The notes: a model not told the origin generated them from the sequence alone. Positions 19,870-28,521 are shown, numbered from the stretch's first letter. The stretch: 64,000 nt of DNA from Kineothrix sp. MSJ-39 (GCF_018917935.1 NZ_JAHLPN010000009.1:51461-115460); one strand, 5' to 3'. A program made the numbers and translations.

Positions 19870-19906
19870 AGCTGGGCAAAATTTAGATTTTGTTCAGCTT
19901 TTTTTA
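19870..19906 (+). terminator. Intrinsic terminator after the GH5 gene
   Basis: A 13-bp stem (with two G-T pairs) closed by TTAG is followed by seven T residues. Confidence 0.9.
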
Positions 19907-20025
19907 TGTAGATTTCATAGATCTTACACAATTCATTCAAATATATCTGGTAAGATATAGAAAATAAAAAGCAAAGACCGGGCAGCAGGCAGATGTTGCA
20001 CGATTGAAGGAAAAGGGAGTAAGAC

Positions 20026-20625
20026 ATGGAATACATAGAGGAAGCGGATTATGACAGTCTTATCATTCCGTATCAGGATGCCATGGCAAATCTGATGACG
20101 AGGCTGGAGAGCCTGAATAACGATTACAGGCGCAAATATAAGAATTATCCGATCCATCATATGCAGGAACGCATCAAAAAGAAGGAAAGTATCGAAGAAA
20201 AGCTGCGCAGAAAGGGCTGCAGGGTGAGCGCAGAGGAAGCAAGGGAAAACCTGACAGATATTGCAGGGATCCGGATCATCTGCTATTTTGAAGAAGATAT
20301 ATATCATGTACTGGAGCGGATCAAGAGGCAGACGGACATTCTGATCCTGCAGGAGAAAGATTATATCAGGCAGGAGAAGGAAAACGGCTACAGGAGCCTA
20401 CATATTATCGTAGGAATTCCGGTCTATCACATCGATGGCATGGATTATTATCCGGTAGAAATCCAGATGCGGACAATGGCAATGGATCTCTGGGCGAGCA
20501 TGGAACACCGGATCTGCTACAAAAACGAGGAGAAGATCGGAAAAGATTCTCCAAAGAAAGAAGCCTTTAAAGAATTTGCAAAAGAACTATACCAGATGGA
20601 ACAAAAACTGAGTGAGATGAAGTGA
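20026..20625 (+). CDS. Small alarmone synthetase (RelQ/YjbM-like GTP pyrophosphokinase)
   Basis: A 199-residue protein with only the RelA/SpoT synthetase domain and no HD hydrolase, TGS or ACT parts. The motifs DIAGIRIICYF, ENGYRSLHI and VEIQMRTMAMDLWAS-MEH are conserved. It transfers pyrophosphate from ATP to GDP or GTP to make (p)ppGpp. The length and the C-terminal charged helix fit the RelQ/SAS1 group. It is monocistronic, and its stop lies inside the terminator hairpin. Confidence 0.92.
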   Translation: MEYIEEADYDSLIIPYQDAMANLMTRLESLNNDYRRKYKNYPIHHMQERIKKKESIEEKLRRKGCRVSAEEARENLTDIAGIRIICYFEEDIYHVLERIKRQTDILILQEKDYIRQEKENGYRSLHIIVGIPVYHIDGMDYYPVEIQMRTMAMDLWASMEHRICYKNEEKIGKDSPKKEAFKEFAKELYQMEQKLSEMK

Positions 20626-20648
20626 GAAACTTCTTCTCACTCTTTTTT
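20610..20648 (+). terminator. Terminator overlapping the alarmone synthetase stop
   Basis: A 14-bp stem with one mismatch (20610-20623 with 20629-20642) is followed by a T run. On the other strand the stem is followed by GTTTTTGT, so it could also stop minus-strand transcription from the gap to the right. Confidence 0.88.
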
Positions 20649-21528
20649 ATTAGTTTGATATTTTTAGCCCGTCTCCCTGTTCTTAGCGGCTTGCTCTCTT
20701 TTTTTAATTCATAGTTTGCTCTTTTTCGATTATTTTTTACTCTGATTTATCTGGACTTTCGGGTTTCTGACCGTCTTTTGCCGTTTTTATCCCATTTTAT
20801 GTTATCTTCTTCTGTTTTCTCAGCTTCTGCGCTTTCTGCAGTCCGCTATCCTTTCTGTTTTTTATCTGTGATTTGTTTTGAAATTTCAGTTAGTATAGCA
20901 TCTGTAACGTAACACATGGGATAAAATAATTCTTTCTTTTTAATTTACATAACATCAATAACATAATATTAAATAACAATCCTATTTATTACAATAAAAG
21001 AAGCAGTAATACACCATATCTTGTTTGATTTGGTCAAAAAATATACTATATTATGTTGCAGCAAATTGACTAGAAAATATAGGATACAAAACTGATACCT
21101 AGGTCATAAAAATTTTGAAAAAATAAAATAGCACATATCATAAATCAGAAAATAAGAAAAAATACAGAAAATGATTGGATTGTCAGCAAAACGATGACTG
21201 TAATAGTCAATATAAAATTCTGAAAAATAACACAAATATTTAATTGCGTAAGTTTACATAAAATAAACAATAATATTAAAATAACAATATCAATATTTAA
21301 AAATACGATAAAATCGTATTTCATAACGCCACAATTAAAAATTTGCTATAAATATTATGTATACCTATAAATTACATATGTGTTTAATGAAAAGGTACGA
21401 GCAAAGAGAAAGAGACAATGAAAATATAATAGGGAAAATAAAGCCGCAAGCCGGTGGCATAAAAGGAGAAAAGACAGGGAAGGGTGTCGGAATCAAAATA
21501 AAAAACAACTGTCATGTATGGTCATAGG
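20649..21528. other. AT-rich intergenic region with no supported gene
   Basis: About 880 bp carry no reading frame with a ribosome site. From 20650 to about 20900 the plus strand is strikingly pyrimidine-rich; the rest is strongly AT-rich. A 9-bp perfect dyad lies at 21301-21321. A purine-rich GC island at about 21391-21490 contains a short hairpin (GCCGC with GGTGGC near 21443-21458) and GACA-x-TGTC pairing (about 21473-21488). This island lies upstream of the purL promoter and is not part of the purL leader if that promoter is right. I see no match to a known riboswitch. Confidence 0.6.
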
Positions 21529-21556
21529 TTGAAAAAAGGGATATTTCTTGTATAAT
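21529..21556 (+). promoter_or_regulatory. Promoter for purL
   Basis: TTGAAA (21529-21534) and TATAAT (21551-21556) are 16 bp apart, 54 bp before the purL start. Confidence 0.75.
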
Positions 21557-21609
21557 GAAAATGATATGTCATTAACATAGGAAAAGATTACAAATGGAGG
21601 AGTCATCAA

Positions 21610-24600
21610 ATGGCAGACGTAAGACGGATTTATGTTGAGAAAAAAGATGCTTTTGCAGTCAAAGCGAAGGAGCTGCAGGAGGATCTGAAAAACTATCTGG
21701 GAATGACAGGCATCGACAAGGTCAGAGTGCTGATCCGCTATGATGTGGAAAATATCTCAGAAGAAACCTTCCAGAAAGCATGTAAGACTGTTTTCAGTGA
21801 ACCGCCGGTTGATATGCTGTACGAGGAGCAGTTCCCAATGCCGGAGAATGCAAAATGTTTTTCCGTAGAGTTTTTACCGGGACAGTTCGACCAGCGTGCG
21901 GATTCCGCACTGCAGTGTATCCAGTTTTTAAAGGAAGATGAACAGCCGATCATCAAAACTGCTGTTACTTATGTACTGGAGGGTTCTGTTTCAGATGAAG
22001 ATCTGGAAAAGATCAAAGCATATTGTATCAACCCTGTAGATTCCAGAGAAACCGGTATGAAGAAGCCGGAAACACTCGTATCCGAATATAAAGAGCCGGA
22101 TGATGTTAAAATCTTTACCGGTTTTCAGGATATGGCAGAAGACGAGCTGAAGAAGTTATATGATTCTCTGGGACTTGCGATGACATTTAAGGATTTCCTT
22201 CATATTCAGAATTATTTCAAGAAGGAAGAAAAACGTGATCCGTCCATGACAGAGATCCGTGTACTCGATACGTACTGGTCTGATCACTGCCGTCATACTA
22301 CTTTCTCCACAGAGCTGAAGGATGTAACATTTGAAGATGGCTATTACAAGACTCCGATTGAAAAAACATATAAAGAATATCTGGCTGCCAGAGAAGAGAT
22401 CTTCAAGGGCAGGGATGACAAGTTTGTCTGCCTGATGGATCTTGCACTCATGGCAATGCGCAAGTTGAAAAAAGAAGGCAAGTTGGATGACATGGAAAAA
22501 TCAGATGAGATCAATGCCTGCTCGATCGTTGTACCGGTAGAGATTGACGGTAAGACAGAAGAATGGCTGATCTTCTTTAAAAATGAAACACACAACCATC
22601 CGACAGAGATCGAGCCGTTCGGTGGTGCTGCTACCTGTCTGGGTGGTGCGATCCGTGATCCGCTTTCAGGCCGTGGTTATGTATATCAGGCAATGCGTAT
22701 TACAGGTGCTGCAGATCCGACAGTTCCTGTCACAGAGACTTTAAAAGGAAAACTTTCCCAGAAAAAACTTGTCAGAGGCGCAGCAAGCGGTTACTCCTCC
22801 TATGGTAACCAGATCGGTCTTGCGACAGGCTACGTAAAGGAGATTTACCATCCTGATTATGTGGCAAAGAGAATGGAGATCGGTGCTGTTATGGGTGCTG
22901 CTCCGAGAAAGAACGTCATTCGTGAAAATTCCGATCCGGGCGATATCATCATCCTGCTCGGTGGCAGAACCGGACGTGACGGCTGCGGCGGTGCAACAGG
23001 TTCGTCTAAGGTACATACAACAACTTCCATTGAAACATGCGGTGCGGAAGTACAGAAAGGTAATGCACCGACAGAGCGTAAGATCCAGAGACTGTTCCGC
23101 AGAGCGGAAGTCAGCAAGCTGATCAAGAAATGTAATGACTTTGGTGCAGGCGGTGTATCCGTAGCGATCGGTGAACTGGCAGACGGACTTGTTGTTGATC
23201 TTGATAAAGTACCGAAGAAATATGCAGGTCTGGACGGTACAGAGCTTGCCATTTCCGAATCTCAGGAAAGAATGGCAGTTGTCGTAGCACCAAAGGATGT
23301 AGATGAATTCTTAGGCTATGCGGCAGAGGAAAATCTGGAAGCTGTCAAAGTTGCAACGGTAACAGAGGAGCCAAGACTGGTACTGAACTGGAGGGGCAAG
23401 AGCATTGTAAATCTTTCCAGAGCATTTCTGGATACAAACGGTGCACATCAGGAAACAAGCGTAAAGGTGGACGTACCGAAGAAAGAAGACAACTATTTAG
23501 AAAAGATTGCAATAGATAAAGTAGAAAAGGATCTGGAGCAGAAGGATGTCAAGGCTGCTATGCTGGATACCCTGCATGACCTCAATGTCTGCAGCCAGAA
23601 AGGCCTTGTGGAAATGTTTGATGCTTCCATCGGTGCAGGCAGCGTATTTATGCCATACGGTGGTCAGTATCAGCTGACAGAGACACAGTCCATGGTTGCA
23701 AAGCTTCCTGTTCTGCATGGCAAGACAGATACTGTTACAATGATGAGCTATGGTTTTGATCCATATCTTTCCAGCTGGAGCCCATATCATGGTGCAATTT
23801 ATGCAGTCCTCGAATCTTTATCCAAGATTGTTGCAACGGGCGGCGATTATAAGAAGGTTCGTTTCACATTCCAGGAATACTTCCGCCGCATGACAGAAGA
23901 TCCGGAAAGATGGAGCCAGCCGTTTGCAGCACTTTTAGGTGCTTATAATGCGCAGATCGGTTTCGGACTGCCAAGTATCGGCGGAAAGGACAGTATGTCC
24001 GGTACATTTAATGATATCGACGTACCTCCGACACTCGTGTCATTTGCAGTAGATACCGCACTGCAGCAGGAAATCCTGACACCGGAACTGAAAAAGACAG
24101 GCGACGCGCTTGTATTATTTGAGATTCCGAAGGATGCTTATGATCTGCCGGAATACGATAAGGTAATGGCTTTATATGAGAAGCTGCATGCTCTTGTTGT
24201 AGACGGTACTTTAAAGGCTGCTTATACAGTAGACGGTACAGGTGTGATGGCTGCAACAGCCAAGATGGCATTCGGTAATAAGCTGGGTGTCAGCTATGCA
24301 GACAGCCTGACAGAAAAAGAGTTGTTCGGTAATCAGATCGGCGCGATCGTTGCAGAAGTGGCACAGGAAGATCTTGCAAAGCTTCCGGCTTATAAACTGG
24401 TCGGCAGCGTAGCAGAGAGCGGATTTGCTTATAAAGATGCAGTTGTGACGGAAGACGATGCACTGAAGAGCTGGAGTTCCACACTGGAACGTGTCTTCCC
24501 GACAAAGGCAGAAAAGGGCACAGAGCTGGTTGCTTCTCCTTTATATGAAGCAAAAGAAGTATATGTATGCAAGCATAAAGTAGCAAAACCGACCGTATTC

Positions 24601-25383
24601 ATTCCGGTATTCCCGGGTACAAACTGTGAATACGATTCCGCCAAGGCATTTGAAAGAGCTGGTGCGGATGTTATCACAAAGGTATTTAAAAATATGTCGG
24701 CAGAAGACATCAGAGAAAGTGTAGATGCTTTTGAACAGGCAATCAGCCAGGCACAGATCATCATGTTCCCGGGCGGCTTCTCGGCTGGTGATGAACCGGA
24801 CGGAAGTGCGAAGTTCTTTGCAACTGCGTTCCAGAATGCAAAGATCAAAGAAGCTGTAACAAAGCTGCTGAACGAGCGCGACGGTCTTGCACTTGGTATT
24901 TGTAACGGATTCCAGGCATTGATCAAACTCGGTCTTGTACCGTATGGCGAGATCTGTGGACAGAAGGAAGATTCTCCGACACTGACTTACAATACGATCA
25001 ACCGTCATATCTCCAAGATGGTTTATACAAAGGTTGTTTCCAATAAATCTCCATGGCTGGCACAGGCAGAGGTTGGTAAGACTTATGTATCACCTGCTTC
25101 TCACGGCGAAGGTCGTTTCGTAGCTCCGAAGGAATGGATCGACAAGCTGTTTGCAAACGGACAGGTTGCAACACAGTATGCAGATTTCAACGGTAATGTT
25201 TCCATGGATGAAGAGTGGAACGTCAACGGTTCTTATGCAGCCATCGAAGGTATCACTTCTCCGGATGGCAGATGCTTCGGTAAGATGGCACATGCGGAAA
25301 GACGTGACAATGCGGTAGCGATCAACATTTGTGGCGAACAGGATCTGAAGATTTTTGAATCCGGTGTAGCTTACTTTAAATAA
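21610..25383 (+). CDS. purL: Phosphoribosylformylglycinamidine synthase, single-chain form
   Basis: A 1257-residue enzyme that converts FGAR, glutamine and ATP to FGAM in purine synthesis. Unlike the PurL-PurS-PurQ complex of bacilli, all parts are fused: an N-terminal PurS-like region, two PurM-like halves, with SDHCRHTTF and FKNETHNHPTEIEPFGGAATC in the first, and a C-terminal glutaminase with Cys1098 (LGICNGFQ), His1165 and Glu1167 (SHGEGRF). The large form is usual in Clostridia. TGGAGGAG precedes the ATG. It stands alone, away from other pur genes, with its own promoter and terminator. Confidence 0.97.
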   Translation: MADVRRIYVEKKDAFAVKAKELQEDLKNYLGMTGIDKVRVLIRYDVENISEETFQKACKTVFSEPPVDMLYEEQFPMPENAKCFSVEFLPGQFDQRADSALQCIQFLKEDEQPIIKTAVTYVLEGSVSDEDLEKIKAYCINPVDSRETGMKKPETLVSEYKEPDDVKIFTGFQDMAEDELKKLYDSLGLAMTFKDFLHIQNYFKKEEKRDPSMTEIRVLDTYWSDHCRHTTFSTELKDVTFEDGYYKTPIEKTYKEYLAAREEIFKGRDDKFVCLMDLALMAMRKLKKEGKLDDMEKSDEINACSIVVPVEIDGKTEEWLIFFKNETHNHPTEIEPFGGAATCLGGAIRDPLSGRGYVYQAMRITGAADPTVPVTETLKGKLSQKKLVRGAASGYSSYGNQIGLATGYVKEIYHPDYVAKRMEIGAVMGAAPRKNVIRENSDPGDIIILLGGRTGRDGCGGATGSSKVHTTTSIETCGAEVQKGNAPTERKIQRLFRRAEVSKLIKKCNDFGAGGVSVAIGELADGLVVDLDKVPKKYAGLDGTELAISESQERMAVVVAPKDVDEFLGYAAEENLEAVKVATVTEEPRLVLNWRGKSIVNLSRAFLDTNGAHQETSVKVDVPKKEDNYLEKIAIDKVEKDLEQKDVKAAMLDTLHDLNVCSQKGLVEMFDASIGAGSVFMPYGGQYQLTETQSMVAKLPVLHGKTDTVTMMSYGFDPYLSSWSPYHGAIYAVLESLSKIVATGGDYKKVRFTFQEYFRRMTEDPERWSQPFAALLGAYNAQIGFGLPSIGGKDSMSGTFNDIDVPPTLVSFAVDTALQQEILTPELKKTGDALVLFEIPKDAYDLPEYDKVMALYEKLHALVVDGTLKAAYTVDGTGVMAATAKMAFGNKLGVSYADSLTEKELFGNQIGAIVAEVAQEDLAKLPAYKLVGSVAESGFAYKDAVVTEDDALKSWSSTLERVFPTKAEKGTELVASPLYEAKEVYVCKHKVAKPTVFIPVFPGTNCEYDSAKAFERAGADVITKVFKNMSAEDIRESVDAFEQAISQAQIIMFPGGFSAGDEPDGSAKFFATAFQNAKIKEAVTKLLNERDGLALGICNGFQALIKLGLVPYGEICGQKEDSPTLTYNTINRHISKMVYTKVVSNKSPWLAQAEVGKTYVSPASHGEGRFVAPKEWIDKLFANGQVATQYADFNGNVSMDEEWNVNGSYAAIEGITSPDGRCFGKMAHAERRDNAVAINICGEQDLKIFESGVAYFK

Positions 25384-25405
25384 AAAAGCATGAAATAGAG
25401 ATAAT

Positions 25406-25440
25406 AAAAAGCGGGATGCTGTGCATCTCGCTTTTTATTT
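25406..25440 (+). terminator. Intrinsic terminator after purL
   Basis: A 14-bp stem (AAAAAGCGGGATGC with GCATCTCGCTTTTT, one G-T pair) is followed by more T residues. Confidence 0.9.
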
Positions 25441-25468
25441 TGCATGACACATATTATTTGATTGCAAA

Positions 25469-25489
25469 TGTATTGCTAATTACAATACA
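25469..25489 (+). promoter_or_regulatory. Operator-like dyad upstream of toxin-antitoxin genes
   Basis: TGTATTG and CAATACA are exact inverted repeats separated by 7 bp, 35 bp upstream of the antitoxin start. Autorepression through such a site is usual for RelB-type pairs; binding here is inferred. Confidence 0.5.
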
Positions 25490-25524
25490 AGGTGATACAC
25501 TACATAGGAAAGGTGGTGTTATAC

Positions 25525-25824
25525 ATGGCAGCAAAAACAGCAAATGTTACAGCAAGAATACAGCCGGAAATCAAAGAATCAGCAGAGGCTATTTTGGAAA
25601 AATTGGGAATACCGGTATCTGTTTTTATTGATATGACATACAGACAGGTGATTGCAAAAAACGGAATTCCGTTTGAATTGAAGGCACCCAGGTCTATTGC
25701 AAGCAGAGATGTCATGACGGATTCACAATTCAATGCCATTATGGAGAACGGACTTATGCAGGCAAAAGCAGATGATTCCAGAACTGCGAAGGAAGTTTTT
25801 GCAGAATTGAGAAAGAGGGGTTAG
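25525..25824 (+). CDS. RelB/DinJ family antitoxin
   Basis: A 99-residue protein with a ribbon-helix-helix N terminus (NVTARIQPEIKESAEAILEKLGIPVSVFIDMTYRQV) followed by the typical DinJ phrase NGIPFELK. The C terminus is charged and would wrap the toxin. AGGTGG lies 8 bp before the ATG at 25525; an upstream in-frame ATG at 25492 lies close to the operator and lacks a ribosome site. The toxin gene follows after 1 bp. Confidence 0.88.
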   Translation: MAAKTANVTARIQPEIKESAEAILEKLGIPVSVFIDMTYRQVIAKNGIPFELKAPRSIASRDVMTDSQFNAIMENGLMQAKADDSRTAKEVFAELRKRG

Positions 25825-25825
25825 A

Positions 25826-26173
25826 TTGGCAGATACTTATGAGGTAAAGATTACGAGTCAGGCACAGGAACAAATGGCGGAAATTGTTGATTATATCTCT
25901 AATGAACTTTTTGCACCGGAAGCGGCAGAGCATCTTTTGAATCGGATGGAAAATAGTATATTGGCTTTGGCGGAGTTCCCGGAGCGCAATCAGTTGATAG
26001 AAGAGGAACCATGGAAAACACATGGAATCCGTAAAATAGTAGTTAGCAATTTCCTAGTATACTATTGGATCAATAAACCTGAGAAGAAGGTTCAGATAAT
26101 AGCGGTGATTTATACTAAGAGAGATCAAATAGAACAGCTGAAAAATATGACTATACATAAAAATAATAATTGA
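25826..26173 (+). CDS. RelE/ParE family toxin
   Basis: A 115-residue protein of the RelE/ParE fold: YEVKITSQAQEQMAEIVDYISNEL at the N terminus, then GIRKIVVSNFLVYYWINKPEKKVQIIAVIYTKRD. The region RKIVVSNFLVYY corresponds to the catalytic or target-binding strand. Whether it cleaves mRNA or poisons gyrase is not clear from sequence. It starts with TTG, read from GAGGGG inside the end of the antitoxin gene, which keeps toxin yield low relative to antitoxin. Confidence 0.85.
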   Translation: MADTYEVKITSQAQEQMAEIVDYISNELFAPEAAEHLLNRMENSILALAEFPERNQLIEEEPWKTHGIRKIVVSNFLVYYWINKPEKKVQIIAVIYTKRDQIEQLKNMTIHKNNN

Positions 26174-26197
26174 CATTTAAAAACTTTATAGCAAAAC

Positions 26198-26241
26198 AGC
26201 CGTCTCCCTCATATAGTAAATTATGTATAGGGGGAGCGGCT
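26198..26241 (+). promoter_or_regulatory. Hairpin that covers the dpaA ribosome binding site
   Basis: AGCCGTCTCCCT (26198-26209) pairs with GGGGGAGCGGCT (26230-26241) with one mismatch and three G-T pairs. The 3' arm contains the GGGGGAG ribosome site and ends directly before the ATG. No T run follows, so it is not a terminator. Translational masking is inferred. Confidence 0.5.
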
Positions 26242-27102
26242 ATGAAGAAAAGAATTGTACTACTGGGAGGAGATCTCAGACAGTATTATATGGCAAAATC
26301 TCTTATTCGTAAGGATTTTGCCATTTCTTATTATGGACTGAATTTCCCGCAGGAGGAGCAGGGAGCACGTCAGTGCAGAGATAAAAGTGCTCTGTGGGCT
26401 GCTTTGCGGGAAACGGACGCACTCGTATTACCGGACCCTGTCAGCCGGGATGGCATGACTGTCCGGGAAAATATGCTGGAAACACCTGTGCTTCTGGCAG
26501 AAGTGATGCTGCATATGGATGGGCAGCAGCTTTTTGGCGGCAGATTTCCGGTTGACATGGTAGCGGCTGCAGCAAAAAATAACTGTCGGTTGCATGATTT
26601 CGTGCAAAATGAAAGACTGCAGATCAAAAATGCAACTCTTATTGCAGAGGCAGCTTTGCTGGAAGCGAAGCTGCTGAGCGATGAAATGCTGCGGGGAAGT
26701 AATTGTCTGATCATAGGTTATACGCTGGAGGCAAGACTGCTTGTGCAATATCTGAAAGCATTTGGAGCGCATGTGACAGTTGTGTCAACGATCGGACGGC
26801 GCAGACTGGAGGCGGAGGCATGTGGCTGCATCGGAATGGATGAGGAACGGCTGTCGGAATCCGGTATGAGATGGAAATATGTATTTCAGATAACGGGTGA
26901 AATCAAACTTGGACGCAAGCTGCTCAATCTGATGCAGCCGGATACAGTGATCCTCGATCTGTCGGAAAAAGAGGACAGTGTCAATACCGTATACGGGCGG
27001 AGTCAGCATCTGACGATCCGAAAATGCACAGATCTGCCCGGCAGATATGCTGCAAAGACGGTTGGAGAAGAATATGCCGATTATGTGGCGACTGTTATTT
27101 AA
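26242..27102 (+). CDS. Divergent dipicolinate synthase subunit A-like protein (SpoVFA/DpaA family)
   Basis: A 286-residue homologue of DpaA. It opens with RIVLLGGDLRQYYMAKSL, matching the family GGDxRQ motif, and keeps LPGRYAAKTVGEEYAD at the end. In the central Rossmann unit the family has G-x-G-R-x-G after a hydrophobic strand, but here the loop reads IIGYTLEARLL, so the second and third glycines and the Arg are gone. No dpaB partner lies next to it, whereas spoVFA and spoVFB are usually adjacent. It may be a non-catalytic or re-purposed paralogue. The start at 26242 has GGGGGAG upstream; the frame continues upstream without family sequence. Confidence 0.75.
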   Translation: MKKRIVLLGGDLRQYYMAKSLIRKDFAISYYGLNFPQEEQGARQCRDKSALWAALRETDALVLPDPVSRDGMTVRENMLETPVLLAEVMLHMDGQQLFGGRFPVDMVAAAAKNNCRLHDFVQNERLQIKNATLIAEAALLEAKLLSDEMLRGSNCLIIGYTLEARLLVQYLKAFGAHVTVVSTIGRRRLEAEACGCIGMDEERLSESGMRWKYVFQITGEIKLGRKLLNLMQPDTVILDLSEKEDSVNTVYGRSQHLTIRKCTDLPGRYAAKTVGEEYADYVATVI

Positions 27103-27169
27103 TTATCTGATAGCTGATCGTCTGATATCTTGATAGAAGGTAAAATGGGAATAAGATAACAAAGTGAAA

Positions 27170-27206
27170 AAAGAACAGGACGGATATGAAATCTGCCCTG
27201 TTCTTT
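27170..27206 (-). terminator. Terminator of the repeat-tailed membrane protein gene
   Basis: A 16-bp stem with one mismatch and one G-T pair (27170-27185 with 27191-27206) is followed on the minus strand by a T-rich tract. It also separates convergent dpaA. Confidence 0.82.
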
Positions 27207-27239
27207 CCCTTTGCGAAATTACTTCTATATACTATGTAA

Positions 27240-27629
27240 TTATTCTGCTGAATCACTTGCAGTATCTGTAGCGTTCTCGTCAGAAGCTGAATCACTTGCA
27301 GCATCTGCAGCGTTCTCATCAGAAGCTGTATCGCTTGCGCTATCTGTAGCAGCATCTGTGCTGTCTGCTGACTCGCTGTTGTTTAAAATATTCATGATAT
27401 TATTTGCAATATCTTCTGTTGAGTTTTCGGAAGTTGAGCTTTGCTCGGACTGCTTCTTGGGTAATACAACATTGGTATAGTAAACCAGATAGCCACATCC
27501 ACCAACGATCAGAAGGGCGATCACGATACCGCAGATCCAACTGATGATGCGTTTCTTCTTAGCTTTCTTTTCCAATTCTTTCTTATTCTTTTTGGCGTTT
27601 TTGTAAGCCTCCATTTTCTTCTGGCTCAT
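27240..27629 (-). CDS. Small membrane-anchored protein with Ser/Asp/Ala repeat tail
   Basis: A 129-residue protein with a very basic N terminus (MSQKKMEAYKNAKKNKKE, then KKAKKKR), one membrane segment near 28-51 (IISWICGIVIALLIVGGCGYLVYY) and an acidic low-complexity tail from about 58 onward made of repeats such as SDENATDTASDSA. The positive-inside rule puts the tail outside the cell. I know no function. AGAGGA precedes the ATG and a strong terminator follows. Confidence 0.75.
   Translation of the reverse strand: MSQKKMEAYKNAKKNKKELEKKAKKKRIISWICGIVIALLIVGGCGYLVYYTNVVLPKKQSEQSSTSENSTEDIANNIMNILNNSESADSTDAATDSASDTASDENAADAASDSASDENATDTASDSAE
27248..27350. repeat. 39-bp tandem repeats coding a 13-residue unit
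   Basis: Two near-identical 39-bp copies (27248-27286 and 27287-27325, about four differences) and a partial third encode the Ser/Asp/Ala tail. The unit is a multiple of three, so copy-number change would keep the frame. Confidence 0.8.
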
Positions 27630-27734
27630 GGTAAAATCCTCTTTTCTGTTAGATATAATGGTATTTTATGAAAATCTATTCTTATTGTAAAGAATAATTG
27701 TGAAAAAAATATGATAAATAATAGAAAAAGAATA

Positions 27735-27786
27735 TTGACAGACAGGAAACAAATGCTATAATGAACATATGAACAGATATTCATAT
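27735..27786 (+). promoter_or_regulatory. Promoter and ArsR-type operator of the metal efflux operon
   Basis: TTGACA (27735-27740) and TATAAT (27757-27762) are 16 bp apart. Directly downstream, ATATGAA (27767-27773) and TTCATAT (27780-27786) form a perfect 7-bp dyad of the kind bound by SmtB/ArsR repressors. Its position at the transcription start suits repression by the next gene's product. Confidence 0.75.
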
Positions 27787-27819
27787 GAACATATCTACAT
27801 GTAATAAAAGGAGGACAAT

Positions 27820-28185
27820 ATGAAGAAAATAGAAGGCGAAGCTGAAAAATGTGATTGCATTCACGTTCATGAAGATATCGTGAAAAAGGTAGAAGAAAAG
27901 ATGCCACAGGATGAACAGCTCGCAGATCTGGCTGAGTTCTTCCGCATCTTCGGAGATGCGACCAGAATCCGTATCTTATATGTGCTGATGTGTTCGGAAA
28001 TGTGTGTCTGCGATATTGCCACGCTTCTGGGGATGACGCAATCCGCAATCTCGCATCAGCTCAGAGTGCTGAAGCAGATGGATCTGGTGAAGAACAGAAG
28101 AGAAGGCAAAACAGTATTCTATTCACTGGCAGACGGTCATATCAAGACGATCTTAAGTCAGGGAATTGAACATATCAACGAATAA
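27820..28185 (+). CDS. ArsR/SmtB family metal-sensing repressor (CadC/CzrA-like)
   Basis: A 121-residue winged-helix repressor. Two possible metal sites are visible: a Cys site with Cys11, Cys13, Cys62 and Cys64 (CDC at the N terminus and MCVCDIA in the ELCVCDL-type motif), as in CadC for Cd/Pb, and an alpha-5 site Asp105-x-His107-x10-His118-x2-Glu121, as in zinc sensors. The HTH is TQSAISHQLRVLKQMDLV. It heads an operon with an HMA protein and a P-type ATPase and should be released from its operator by metal. Confidence 0.93.
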   Translation: MKKIEGEAEKCDCIHVHEDIVKKVEEKMPQDEQLADLAEFFRIFGDATRIRILYVLMCSEMCVCDIATLLGMTQSAISHQLRVLKQMDLVKNRREGKTVFYSLADGHIKTILSQGIEHINE

Positions 28186-28219
28186 TAAAACAAAATCAAA
28201 TCAAACGGAGGTAAGGAAC

Positions 28220-28441
28220 ATGAAAAAAACAGTTATTTTAGAGGATCTGGATTGTGCACATTGCGCAGGTAAAATCGAGGAAGCGGTAAATGAACTGAAA
28301 GACGTTGAAAAATGCAGCGTCAACTTCCTGACACAGAAGATGATCATTGATGCAGATGAAGCAGCAATGGATGGTGTTTTAAAAGAAGCCAAGAAAATCG
28401 TAAAGAAAATTGAGCCGGATGTTACATTTACTGTAAAGTAA
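28220..28441 (+). CDS. Free-standing heavy-metal-associated (HMA) domain protein
   Basis: A 73-residue ferredoxin-like domain with the metal-binding loop LDCAHCAGKIE (CxxC). The start at 28220 has a strong GGAGG; the frame extends upstream without similarity. It lies between the sensor and an ATPase that lacks its own N-terminal HMA domain, so it probably acts as that missing domain or as a metal donor to it. Confidence 0.9.
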   Translation: MKKTVILEDLDCAHCAGKIEEAVNELKDVEKCSVNFLTQKMIIDADEAAMDGVLKEAKKIVKKIEPDVTFTVK

Positions 28442-28521
28442 ATAATAGCGGTAAGGCAGAAGAGAAGCTGTATCGGATATACAGAGAACCTACAAGTATG
28501 CCTGGTAAGTGAGGAAGAAGT

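Noticed and set aside
21391..21490. Possible c-di-GMP, cobalamin or ZTP riboswitch upstream of purL
   Set aside because: The purine-rich island has some similar letters (GCCGCAAGCCGG) but lacks the conserved cores of these classes and lies upstream of the likely purL promoter.
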